The notes below the pieces were generated by a model. The model was not told the origin of the DNA, searched no databases, and worked only from the letters and a program-made list of their open reading frames with translations. Made by a program: the position numbers and the translations under genes. From CAYJNO01 sp964371715 (GTDB taxonomy: Bacteria > Bacillota_I > Bacilli_A > Erysipelotrichales > Erysipelotrichaceae), in contig CAYJNO010000006.1 of assembly GCA_964371715.1 (NCBI GenBank), positions 15,733 through 79,732 of the forward strand: a stretch of 64,000 bases of DNA, written 5' to 3'. Below, in pieces: positions 43,890 through 52,241 of the stretch (within the stretch, counting starts at the first letter, position 1; every line of letters begins with the position of its first letter).

Positions 43890-44921
43890 TTAATTTTCTT
43901 CATCTGAAGTTTCTAGTTCTTCATCGACTTCTTCATCAACAATTTTTTCTTCACCAATATTTACTATCATATTAGATAATGTAGCTAAATTTTCATACAT
44001 GATAGACATATAGTTTTGATTTTGATCTCTTTGTGATGTTGTTAAGCTAGATAAGTTTGATAAATTAACTCTTGTTAAATTAAGTGTATCTTCAACATAA
44101 TTAAATAGCTCAATCATATCAGGAGTCATATTAGGTTCATAAACAATATATTGAACATTATCTTTTTCAATACGTTCCATAATAATTGCTAATTGCTCCT
44201 CTGTTGGTAATGCACCATATTGTGATAAAATTAATGGATATACCTGAAATCCATAATTTTTTTGCCAGTTACCAAAACTTGCAGTCATACTTACAAACTT
44301 TATCTCTTGATTATTTTCTTTTAATGAAGTCGATAATTTTTGATATTCAGAATCTAAAGTATATAGTTCAAGTTCTAATTTTTCATAATTTTCATTAAAT
44401 TCGCTAGCTTTTTCAGCATAATTGCTTGTGAAATATGTATTCATGTCTTTAGCAATAGATAACATCGCAATTGGATCTATCCACAAAAATAAGTCTCTAT
44501 TAGTTGTGTCAATCGTTTCAAAGACTTCTCCTGTATAATATGGTCCTTCAATAAATGTTTCATTACCTTCAACTAAGACTCTTGTATATCTTTGGAATGG
44601 ATAAATAGCATTCAATACCGATACATCATCAATAATAACACCAGTATCTTCTATATCTTCCATATAGATATCAATATATGGTTCTAAGTCACCAATATGG
44701 TAAAATATTGAACTATTCTCTAATGTCTCTTGATAGTTATATAATAATGTTGACCTTTGTACAATTTCATCAGTTTGTATCGATACTACTTCAAATTCGC
44801 CATCTGTTATTCGCTCTAATAAATAGCCTAAAGGATACACAGTATAGGCAATTTGTTGTTTCTCAATTGCACAACTAGTCAATAACATTAAGCTTATTAG
44901 CAATATAAATAATTTTTTCAT
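43890..44921 (-). CDS. ZnuA-like substrate-binding lipoprotein lacking metal ligands
   Basis: A 343-residue lipoprotein with lipobox LLTSC (Cys17). The order of its segments follows the ZnuA/cluster A-I metal-binding proteins: YTVYPLGYLLERI, GDLEPY, FLWIDPIAM, a long charged helix, FVSMTASFGNWQKNYGF, and the C-terminal YIVYEPNMTPDMIE. The three metal-binding histidines of the family are all replaced. The frame opens with GTG at 44930, but AGAAGGTG fits the ATG at 44921. No ABC permease or ATPase gene is near. It may bind something else or act as a degenerate surface protein. Follows deoC after 23 bases. Confidence 0.75.
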   Translation of the reverse strand: MKKLFILLISLMLLTSCAIEKQQIAYTVYPLGYLLERITDGEFEVVSIQTDEIVQRSTLLYNYQETLENSSIFYHIGDLEPYIDIYMEDIEDTGVIIDDVSVLNAIYPFQRYTRVLVEGNETFIEGPYYTGEVFETIDTTNRDLFLWIDPIAMLSIAKDMNTYFTSNYAEKASEFNENYEKLELELYTLDSEYQKLSTSLKENNQEIKFVSMTASFGNWQKNYGFQVYPLILSQYGALPTEEQLAIIMERIEKDNVQYIVYEPNMTPDMIELFNYVEDTLNLTRVNLSNLSSLTTSQRDQNQNYMSIMYENLATLSNMIVNIGEEKIVDEEVDEELETSDEEN

Positions 44922-44944
44922 ATTTTGCACCTTCTTTTTTGCGC

Positions 44945-45607
44945 TTAATATCCGCCTTTTACTTCCTCATTACTCATTAACTTAACTCCAGAACTTGTTC
45001 CAATACGATTGGCTCCAGCTTTAACCATTTCTTCTAAATCTTCAAAACTTCTTACTCCACCTGCAGCTTTAATTAAGCAATTATCTGCAACGCATTCTTT
45101 TAATAATTTTACATCTTCAATAGTTGCACCACTTGTACTAAAACCAGTACTTGTTTTAACAAAATCTGCTTTAGCTTCTAAAATAGCTTTACAAGCCATT
45201 CTTTTTTCTTCTTCAGTTAATAAACATGTTTCAATAATAACTTTTAACACTTTATCTCCACATGCAGCTTTAATAGCTTTAATTTCTTCTACTATATAAT
45301 CATATTTTCCATCTTTTAATGCTCCAATATTAATGACCATATCAATTTCATCAGCACCTTTGCTAATAGCATCTTTAGTTTCAAATACTTTTGATTCAGT
45401 AGTCATTGAACCTAATGGGAACCCAATTACTGTACATACTAAAACATCAGTATCTTTTAAAGCATTATGACAGTGGCTAATCCAATAAGGATTTACACAT
45501 ACTGATTTAAAATCAAATTTTATAGCTTCCTCAATTAACACATCAATTTGTGCTTGTACACTATTTTGTTTTAATAATGTATGATCAATATATTTATTAT
45601 AATTCAT
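44945..45607 (-). CDS. deoC: Deoxyribose-phosphate aldolase
   Basis: A 220-residue class I aldolase splitting deoxyribose-5-phosphate into glyceraldehyde-3-phosphate and acetaldehyde. IDHTLLK at the start, VCTVIGFPLG near 55, and FVKTSTGFSTSGAT near 150 with the Schiff-base lysine are diagnostic; the C-terminal KAAGGVRS is intact. Its start overlaps the murE end by 11 bases, so a nucleoside-catabolic gene sits in a wall and RNA-modification operon. Confidence 0.96.
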   Translation of the reverse strand: MNYNKYIDHTLLKQNSVQAQIDVLIEEAIKFDFKSVCVNPYWISHCHNALKDTDVLVCTVIGFPLGSMTTESKVFETKDAISKGADEIDMVINIGALKDGKYDYIVEEIKAIKAACGDKVLKVIIETCLLTEEEKRMACKAILEAKADFVKTSTGFSTSGATIEDVKLLKECVADNCLIKAAGGVRSFEDLEEMVKAGANRIGTSSGVKLMSNEEVKGGY

Positions 45608-47066
45608 TTTCTATTTCTCCTTTTGCAATAATTGCATAATTCATAATTGCTTCTTTAGCAACCTCATCATCTCCAATATATGCTTCTTTTCCAAACTCTC
45701 GATAAATAAATTTTTCATTTCCTTTACCTAAAATAAGTATTGTATCTTTACTTCCTGCAAGTTCAATTGCTTGTCTTATCGCATCTGTACGACTTTCAAT
45801 GATAATATAATTAGTATTTTTAATACCTTCTGCAATTTGTTCAGCAATATCTATAATACTTTCATCTCTTGGATCATCTTCAGTCAAGATAATCATATCA
45901 CAATATTTATCCGCTAACTCACCAAACAATTTCCTTTTTTGGACATCTCTTTTTCCTGCACTTCCAAAAACTGTTATAATTCGAGATTTACTTGCTGTTA
46001 TTTCACCAGCAAAACGCATTACCTTTTCAACACCATCTGGTGTATGTGCAAAGTCTACAATTACATTAAAGTCTTGATTTTGATTGATTATAGCCATGCG
46101 TCCATCTATTTGTTCTATATTATTTACTTCTTCTAAGATTACATTAATTTCTAAGCCATAGATAATTAAAGTTGCAATTGAAGCTAATAAGTTTGATATA
46201 TTAAACTTTGCAACCAAATTTGTTTCTATTCGATAACTATGCTCTTGATATTTAAGCGTAAATATTGTTTTATCATTGTAACTTTCAATGTCAGTTGCGA
46301 TAAAATCTGCTTCATTATCAATAGCGTAAGTAATAACTTTTGCTTTTGTATCTTTTACAATATCTTGATGATATTTATCATCAGCATTAACAATTGCATA
46401 TGCATCGCTTGTTAAGTTGTCAAACAATATTTTTTTTGCTGCAAAATAAGAACTAAAGTTACCATGAAAATCTAGATGGTCATGTGTAAGATTTGTATAT
46501 ATTGCATATTTAAAATCTAAATTATCAATACGTCCTGTTTCTAGCCCAATTGAACTTGCTTCCATTGCACATACTTTAACACCACTTTTAATCATATCAT
46601 CTAATACTTTATAATTATCTAATATATCTAAAGTTGTTAATTTAGGTTCCAGCTTTACATTTTGATAGTAAACACCTAATGTACCAATATACCCAGTTGG
46701 TGTATGCTTATTTAATATACTTTTAATGATGTTACAAATAGTTGTTTTACCATTTGTACCTGTTACACCAATTAGGTCTAATTTTGAGCTTGGATCTTTA
46801 TAAAATAATTTAATAACTCGATTTAATACTTTTTTTACTTCTTTAACTTTAATATAAGTAACATTATCATTGTAGCAATGTAAATCTTTTGAGTGGACAA
46901 TTACAATAGCACCATTAATAATTGCTTGACTAACAAAGTCATGTCCATCATTTTTCAAACCGCCTAAACAAAAGAAAATTGCTTGTTCTGCTTTGTGGCT
47001 ACTATTAACCATTATATTTTTTATTTCGATTTCTGGTGCTTGATCAAACATTTTATTCAATAACAT
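45597..47066 (-). CDS. murE: UDP-MurNAc-tripeptide ligase (MurE family)
   Basis: Adds the third residue to the peptidoglycan stem peptide. The 489-residue protein has GVTGTNGKTT near 101-110 (ATP), the TNLTHDHLDFHG segment, DFAHTPDGVEKV near 333, and LTEDDPRDE near 398. That last block is where meso-DAP enzymes read DNPR and L-Lys enzymes DNPA; DDPR leaves the amino acid open, though the arginine leans to DAP. GAGGT precedes the start. It overlaps mtaB by one base. Confidence 0.93.
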   Translation of the reverse strand: MLLNKMFDQAPEIEIKNIMVNSSHKAEQAIFFCLGGLKNDGHDFVSQAIINGAIVIVHSKDLHCYNDNVTYIKVKEVKKVLNRVIKLFYKDPSSKLDLIGVTGTNGKTTICNIIKSILNKHTPTGYIGTLGVYYQNVKLEPKLTTLDILDNYKVLDDMIKSGVKVCAMEASSIGLETGRIDNLDFKYAIYTNLTHDHLDFHGNFSSYFAAKKILFDNLTSDAYAIVNADDKYHQDIVKDTKAKVITYAIDNEADFIATDIESYNDKTIFTLKYQEHSYRIETNLVAKFNISNLLASIATLIIYGLEINVILEEVNNIEQIDGRMAIINQNQDFNVIVDFAHTPDGVEKVMRFAGEITASKSRIITVFGSAGKRDVQKRKLFGELADKYCDMIILTEDDPRDESIIDIAEQIAEGIKNTNYIIIESRTDAIRQAIELAGSKDTILILGKGNEKFIYREFGKEAYIGDDEVAKEAIMNYAIIAKGEIENEL

Positions 47067-48346
47067 TAAATTACCTCGCCATAAATTTTATCATCTTCTA
47101 TTTTAATAACTTTTACTTTAACAATACTATTTAAATCTACTGAACCTTTAAAATAAACCGGTAAATATTCACTACTATGTCCAAAATAATAATCATCACT
47201 TAATTTTTCAACTAATACTTCTAATACTTTATTATTTCGAGCATTTATAAACTCACTTGTACTTCTCTTCGCAATTGCATTAACCTTATTAACACGCTCT
47301 TTTTTAGTTACATCATTAATATGGTCAAGCATTAAACTTGCTTTAGTACCCTCTTTTTTAGCATATGGAAATACATGCATAAATGAGAAATTAATTTTTT
47401 CAAGATTAGTCAATGTATCTTTAAATAACTCATCACTCTCTTTTGGAAATCCAACAATCAAGTCTGTACTAATTGAGATATTATCTAATCTTTCTCTAAT
47501 ATAATCGATTCTTTCAAAGAAATAACTCATTTTATATGGTCTATTCATCAATCTTAAGATTTCATCATTTGCTGATTGAATCGGTATATGAAGATGTCTT
47601 GCAATCTTAGGATTATTTTCCATTAACTCTATTATTTCGTCTGTAACTTCATTTATTTCAATCGATGATAATCTTAATCTATTTAAGCCTTCAATCTCAA
47701 CTAAGGCTTTTAATAAATCGATTAATTGATTATTTTCACTATCTTTATAACGTCCAGTATGAATACCGGCTAATACTATTTCTTGATGTCCATTATTAAC
47801 AAGTGTTTTCGCTTGTATGATAGCTTCTTTTAATTCCATTGAGCGCTCTTTACCACGCGCATATGGAATAACACAATAAGCACAATATTGATTACAACCA
47901 TCTTGTATCTTTAAAAAGGCTCTTTTTTGTTTATTAAATTTGCTGATCTTTAATGGTTCAAATTCTACATCATTTAAACTACTTACTAAATATTGTCTTT
48001 CAGGATTTTTGTAATAATTCTCAATCAATTTAGGTAATTGATTTTTATATTTTGTCCCAATAACAATATCAATGTCCATATCTTCTTTTAATGAATCTTC
48101 ATTAACTTGCACATAACATCCAACAACACAAATTAAAGCATTTGGATTTTTTTCTTTTAAACTATTAATCTTTCTTCTTGTTTTTCCTGCCGCTACATTT
48201 GTTACAGCACATGTATATATTACAAATATATCTGCACTATCATCTTCAGTTAATATATAACCCATATTTTCTAAAGAATCTGTTAAACTTTGGGCTTCAT
48301 AAGAATTAACTTTACACCCTAATACTACACATTTAAATTTTTTCAT
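47066..48346 (-). CDS. mtaB: tRNA ms2t6A37 methylthiotransferase MtaB
   Basis: A 426-residue methylthiotransferase that adds a methylthio group to t6A37 of tRNAs. VVLGCKVNSYEAQ at the N-terminus, with GCKVN in place of the GCQMN of MiaB, marks MtaB. Two more N-terminal cysteines (YTCAV, VVGCYV) hold the auxiliary cluster; CNQYCAYCVIPYARG near 150 is the radical-SAM CxxxCxxC site; a TRAM domain ends the protein. It starts inside rsmE (ATGA overlap). Confidence 0.95.
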   Translation of the reverse strand: MKKFKCVVLGCKVNSYEAQSLTDSLENMGYILTEDDSADIFVIYTCAVTNVAAGKTRRKINSLKEKNPNALICVVGCYVQVNEDSLKEDMDIDIVIGTKYKNQLPKLIENYYKNPERQYLVSSLNDVEFEPLKISKFNKQKRAFLKIQDGCNQYCAYCVIPYARGKERSMELKEAIIQAKTLVNNGHQEIVLAGIHTGRYKDSENNQLIDLLKALVEIEGLNRLRLSSIEINEVTDEIIELMENNPKIARHLHIPIQSANDEILRLMNRPYKMSYFFERIDYIRERLDNISISTDLIVGFPKESDELFKDTLTNLEKINFSFMHVFPYAKKEGTKASLMLDHINDVTKKERVNKVNAIAKRSTSEFINARNNKVLEVLVEKLSDDYYFGHSSEYLPVYFKGSVDLNSIVKVKVIKIEDDKIYGEVI

Positions 48347-49050
48347 TCACATAACCCACTAACTACACTTAATGCATATAAACTTGCAGTTTCTGCACGT
48401 AATATACGCTGCCCTAAGTTTAAACACTTAAAGCCTTCATTTTGTAGATATTCAATTTCCTTAAGCTCAAAACCACCTTCTGGTCCAATAACAATAGTAA
48501 TTGATTCTACACCTTTTTTTATTTCATTTCTTAATTTTGTACTAACATAATCTAAATCTTCATAACAGACAAAATTAAGTTCACTTTTATGTTTGTTAAT
48601 CTCTTTTAAATTAATTGGCTCTAATATTTTCGGTACATAATTTCGCTTACATTGACATGCAGCTTCAAATGCTATTTTATTATAGCGCTCAATCTTTTTA
48701 TACGTTTTATCATTAGTTTTTGTAATAACTCTAGTACTCAAACATGGTATTATCTCATAAACACCAAGTTCTGTTGCTTTCATAATTAAATATTCAAATT
48801 TATCACTTTTTAATAAAGCTTGAACAATAGTTACTTTAATCGGCATTTCAAAAACACCATCTACCTTTGATATAACCTTTGCCATGTCGTCTAAAAGTTG
48901 ACATAAATATTTAGCTTTATTTTTATCTACTAGATAAAATTCAGTATTATTTTTCATTCTTAAAACATTAACAAAATGATGTAACACATCTTTTGGTAAC
49001 TTAACACTATCTTCTACCTTTAAAATATCATCTATAAAATATTGTTGCAT
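48343..49050 (-). CDS. rsmE: 16S rRNA (uracil(1498)-N(3))-methyltransferase
   Basis: A 235-residue SPOUT-class methylase. IGPEGGFELKEIEYLQNEGFKCLNLGQRILRAETASLYAL near the C-terminus is the trefoil-knot SAM site; the N-terminal PUA-like domain is short. It ends in TGA, overlapping the mtaB start, which is evidence that UGA is a stop in this organism. First gene of rsmE-mtaB-murE-deoC. Confidence 0.95.
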   Translation of the reverse strand: MQQYFIDDILKVEDSVKLPKDVLHHFVNVLRMKNNTEFYLVDKNKAKYLCQLLDDMAKVISKVDGVFEMPIKVTIVQALLKSDKFEYLIMKATELGVYEIIPCLSTRVITKTNDKTYKKIERYNKIAFEAACQCKRNYVPKILEPINLKEINKHKSELNFVCYEDLDYVSTKLRNEIKKGVESITIVIGPEGGFELKEIEYLQNEGFKCLNLGQRILRAETASLYALSVVSGLCE

Positions 49051-49104
49051 ATTTACCTCACTAAACTATTTTATCAAAAATACATAATTTTTGCACGTTA
49101 ATAA

Positions 49105-49130
49105 AGAAAAAAAGGTCTTATTAAGACCTT
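49105..49130 (-). terminator. Terminator of the YeiH-family gene
   Basis: AAGGTCTT (49112-49119) pairs with AAGACCTT (49123-49130), loop of three, and a T run on the minus strand. Confidence 0.85.
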
Positions 49131-50139
49131 AAACCATTCCTAAGAAATACTCTACTACAATTGCCACAATAACAACTGCTGCTGAGATAATAAATCCATG
49201 TAACATTGGATTAAATCCAGCTGATTTCATTTCCTTTAAACTTGTTTTTAAACCAATAGCTGCTAATGCACAAACCATTAAGAATTTGCTTAACACTTTT
49301 AATAAATCAGATATTTCTGTTGGGAAAAAGCCAAGACTATTTAAGATAGCCATACCTAAAAACATCACAATAAACCATGGAATTAAATTAGTAATCTTTA
49401 ATGACACTTTAGCATTACCATCACTTTTTCTTTTAATATTTGCTTGAACAAGCGAGAAGATAATAACTGTTGGGATAATCGATAAAGTACGAGTTAATTT
49501 AACCATTGTTGCATAATCACCCGCTGCTTCAGAATATGCATAACCTGCAGCTACAACACTTGATGTATCATTAACAGCAGTTCCTGCCCATAAGCCATAT
49601 GCAATATCACTTAAATTTAACATTTGTCCCATAATTGGAAATAAAACAATCATTGCCATATCAAATAAAAATGTTGCTGACATTGCATAAGCAATATCTT
49701 TATCATCGGCTTCAATTACAGGTGCAATAGCAGCAATTGCACTACCACCACATATTCCAGTACCAGCAGAAATTAAATTTGATAACTTCCAATTTAATCC
49801 TAATAATTTTCCACTAATATAACCGCCACCAAAGCAAGTTAATAATGTAAAAATCATAACAATAAGTGAAGTTTGTCCAACCTCTAAGATTGTTTGAACA
49901 CTCAATGATGCCCCAAGTAAAACAATAGCGAAACGTAATATCTTTTTACTAGTAAAGTTTAATCCCTTCTTAACTACTGTATTTAAACTAATAAAATGAT
50001 TGATTAACATCCCTAAAAATAAAGCAATAACACTACCCCCTATTAAATGTATCGGTAATAAGTCTTCTAAAAAGGTGGCAATAACAGCAATTAATACTGT
50101 TAATAAAAATCCAGGTATAATCTCAATATATTTTTTCAT
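49129..50139 (-). CDS. YeiH-family putative sulfate exporter
   Basis: A 336-residue integral membrane protein (UPF0324/YeiH), about nine to ten hydrophobic segments. GICGGSAIAAIAPVI near 127 and GTAVNDTSSVVAAG near 190 are family signatures. The family is annotated as sulfate or sulfonate-linked exporters, but the transported compound is poorly established. No ribosome site precedes the ATG; instead a perfect extended -10 ends 7 bases before it. Single-gene transcript. Confidence 0.88.
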   Translation of the reverse strand: MKKYIEIIPGFLLTVLIAVIATFLEDLLPIHLIGGSVIALFLGMLINHFISLNTVVKKGLNFTSKKILRFAIVLLGASLSVQTILEVGQTSLIVMIFTLLTCFGGGYISGKLLGLNWKLSNLISAGTGICGGSAIAAIAPVIEADDKDIAYAMSATFLFDMAMIVLFPIMGQMLNLSDIAYGLWAGTAVNDTSSVVAAGYAYSEAAGDYATMVKLTRTLSIIPTVIIFSLVQANIKRKSDGNAKVSLKITNLIPWFIVMFLGMAILNSLGFFPTEISDLLKVLSKFLMVCALAAIGLKTSLKEMKSAGFNPMLHGFIISAAVVIVAIVVEYFLGMV

Positions 50140-50146
50140 AGTGTTA

Positions 50147-50155
50147 ATTATAGCA
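50147..50155 (-). promoter_or_regulatory. Extended -10 promoter directly before the YeiH-family start
   Basis: The minus strand reads TGCTATAAT, then TAACACT, then ATG. Transcription would start at or next to the start codon. Confidence 0.65.
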
Positions 50156-50172
50156 CAAATATCTCATTAAAC

Positions 50173-50201
50173 AAAAAAAGACAACTACTTTGAGTTGTCT
50201 T
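50173..50201 (-). terminator. Terminator of the CorC-family gene
   Basis: AAGACAACT (50178-50186) pairs with AGTTGTCTT (50193-50201); seven A on the plus strand give a T run. It overlaps the stop codon. Confidence 0.85.
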
Positions 50202-51456
50202 ATTGGTTTTGATTTAAAACTTCAACTTTAGCTTGTTCAACTTTTTTACCATCACATTTAGTAACAGTAATTTGTAAATTTTTATATTCAAAGCAATCGT
50301 TTTCTTCTGGCATCTTATCTAACATATGAATAATCCATCCTGAAACTGATACAAAATCATGATCATCTTTATTTTTAATATTAAATCTTTCAAATAAATC
50401 TTCTAAATCAGTATCACCTTCAACATATGAAGAGTTATCATCTATATAAGTAAAATCTTCTTCTTCTACTTCATCATGTTCATCATATATTTCACCAACA
50501 AGCTCTTCTAAGATATCTTCCATTGTAATGATACCTTCAGTTCCACCATATTCGTCTAAAACAATAGCCATATGTGATTTTGATGCTTGTAATAACTTTA
50601 ATAAAGATGCAACTTTGATTTTAGGGTTTGTAAATACAACTTCTTTAATAATATCTCTAATATTTACATTTTCATTATTGTAGTACAGATGATAAAAATC
50701 TCTTTCTAAAATAATACCTATTATGTTATCAATGCTGTTTTCATAAACTGGAATTCGAGAAAATCCATATTCATTAAACATTTTTCTTATATCTTCAATC
50801 TCTGATGTAATATTTATTGAAATCACATCTACACGATGCGTTAATATTTCCTTTACTTCTAAGTCATTAAATTCAATTGCAGCTACAATTAAATCTGATT
50901 CATGTTCTTCAAGTCCACCTTCAGCCTCAGCTTCTTCTATAATAGTAACTAATTCATCTGATGTTACACCTTCATCTTTTGATAGCTTAAACATTTTAGT
51001 AATTAACTCTTTCCATTTACCAAATAAAAAATTAAATGGGAATAGGATAATATTTAAAAATCCTATTACTGGAGATGCAAACATTGCATATGCCTCAGGC
51101 ATTTCTTTCGCAATATTTTTAGGAGTGATTTCACCAAAAATTAATACTATTATTGTCATTACTGCAGTTGAAACTATAGGGCCATCATCTTGTCCTACAA
51201 GTTCAATAAATATAATTGTTGCTAAAGAAGCACTTGCTATGTTTACTATATTATTTCCAATTAATACAGTTGAAATTAAATCACTGTAATTTTCTGCAAG
51301 CTTTAAAGTCTTCTCTGCTTTTTTATTTCCATCATTAGCTAAATTTTTTAATCTTATTTTATTTAAACTTGAAAATGCTGTTTCTGTTGCCGAGAAAAAT
51401 GCGGAACACAAAATCAGTACTGCAAGTAAAATAAACTTTGTTGTTATATCGTTCAT
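50200..51456 (-). CDS. CNNM/HlyC-CorC family membrane protein
   Basis: A 418-residue protein: DUF21/CNNM membrane domain (about 1-190, three to four segments, ATETAFSSLNKIRLKNLA near 25-42), a CBS pair (about 205-330, ILTHRVDVISI and IVLDEYGGTEGIITMEDILEELVGEI) and a CorC_HlyC domain at the end. Members act in magnesium or cobalt efflux; the old name hemolysin is misleading. AAGGAAGG precedes the start. A 200-base unassigned leader upstream may carry control. Confidence 0.92.
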   Translation of the reverse strand: MNDITTKFILLAVLILCSAFFSATETAFSSLNKIRLKNLANDGNKKAEKTLKLAENYSDLISTVLIGNNIVNIASASLATIIFIELVGQDDGPIVSTAVMTIIVLIFGEITPKNIAKEMPEAYAMFASPVIGFLNIILFPFNFLFGKWKELITKMFKLSKDEGVTSDELVTIIEEAEAEGGLEEHESDLIVAAIEFNDLEVKEILTHRVDVISINITSEIEDIRKMFNEYGFSRIPVYENSIDNIIGIILERDFYHLYYNNENVNIRDIIKEVVFTNPKIKVASLLKLLQASKSHMAIVLDEYGGTEGIITMEDILEELVGEIYDEHDEVEEEDFTYIDDNSSYVEGDTDLEDLFERFNIKNKDDHDFVSVSGWIIHMLDKMPEENDCFEYKNLQITVTKCDGKKVEQAKVEVLNQNQ

Positions 51457-51531
51457 TATTAATCCTTCCTTATCTTATAATTTAAATAACAAATTTGCTT
51501 ATCAAAGTCTAAACTCTGAATACATTAGGTA

Positions 51532-51650
51532 CTGTTTAGATAAGATAATAGAATTAATAATTTTTATATTTTTAAATAAACAGGATAACGGTCCCTCGTC
51601 CAAAGAAAATCACACCCTTTCAATGCGATAATAATAACATATTTGTTAGC
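51532..51650 (-). promoter_or_regulatory. Unassigned leader region of the CorC-family gene
   Basis: On the minus strand TTGATA near 51660 and TATTAT 18 bases later could be the promoter. The RNA then contains a GC-richer block (about 51585-51628) within very A+T-rich DNA, and CTGTTTA/TAAACAG (51532-51538 with 51577-51583) can form a long-range stem. It does not match the M-box, TPP or manganese aptamers that I know. Confidence 0.35.
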
Positions 51651-51688
51651 AAAATATCAAGTAAGCAGTATTTATGCACTATCATACC

Positions 51689-52099
51689 CTAAATTTCTTT
51701 AGCTTTACTATGTTTTTTATGCACCACACTTAAGATAAAGACTTGAACAATTAAATATAAAACGATAAGTAAAGTCCATTCATTTAAGTTTTTTGCAATA
51801 CCTGTTAGACCATTTATAAAAATATATGTTACAAGTGTTAAAATAGAAACATTTACACTTATAATACGATATATCTCATTATTATCTTTTACTTTTAATG
51901 GTCTTTCCTTTTCTAATTCATCATTAAAATAGACAACAATCATATAAAACGAAACACCTATTGTAGCAAGTGTTAGTACTAAGTTAATTGATTTTAAACT
52001 AAACAAATTTAATAACTCAAAAAAATCAACCAAAAATAAACTAAATGATAAAAATCCTAAAATAATTAAACGATAAATTGTTTTTTCTTTAATCTTCAT
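51689..52099 (-). CDS. Small membrane protein of unknown function
   Basis: A 136-residue protein with four hydrophobic segments at about 8-28, 33-54, 75-95 and 104-124, short basic tails, and a charged loop ELEKERPLKVKDNNE between segments two and three. I do not recognise a family. The frame is open to 52144, but AGGAGG lies right before the ATG at 52099, so the extra 15 residues are not translated. It lies alone between the CorC-family gene and the M29 gene, with no clear terminator. Confidence 0.7.
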   Translation of the reverse strand: MKIKEKTIYRLIILGFLSFSLFLVDFFELLNLFSLKSINLVLTLATIGVSFYMIVVYFNDELEKERPLKVKDNNEIYRIISVNVSILTLVTYIFINGLTGIAKNLNEWTLLIVLYLIVQVFILSVVHKKHSKAKEI

Positions 52100-52241
52100 A
52101 ATAACCCTCCTCTTTTCAGGGTCACCAATGAACTGTGTAACCATTTGTATAATATCATATTTTTATAATTACATTCTATTTATATAATCTTTTATAAAAG
52201 TCTAATTGTTTATAACAAATGATAAACATACATTATAATGA

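Noticed and set aside
43890..44921. A metal ABC uptake system
   Set aside because: Only the binding-protein-like gene is present; no permease or ATPase is near and the metal ligands are missing.
51580..51640. Possible TPP or M-box aptamer because of ACCCTTT and the CorC-type gene
   Set aside because: The plus-strand ACCCTTT lacks the rest of the TPP core, and the minus strand lacks the M-box landmarks. I left it as an unassigned leader.
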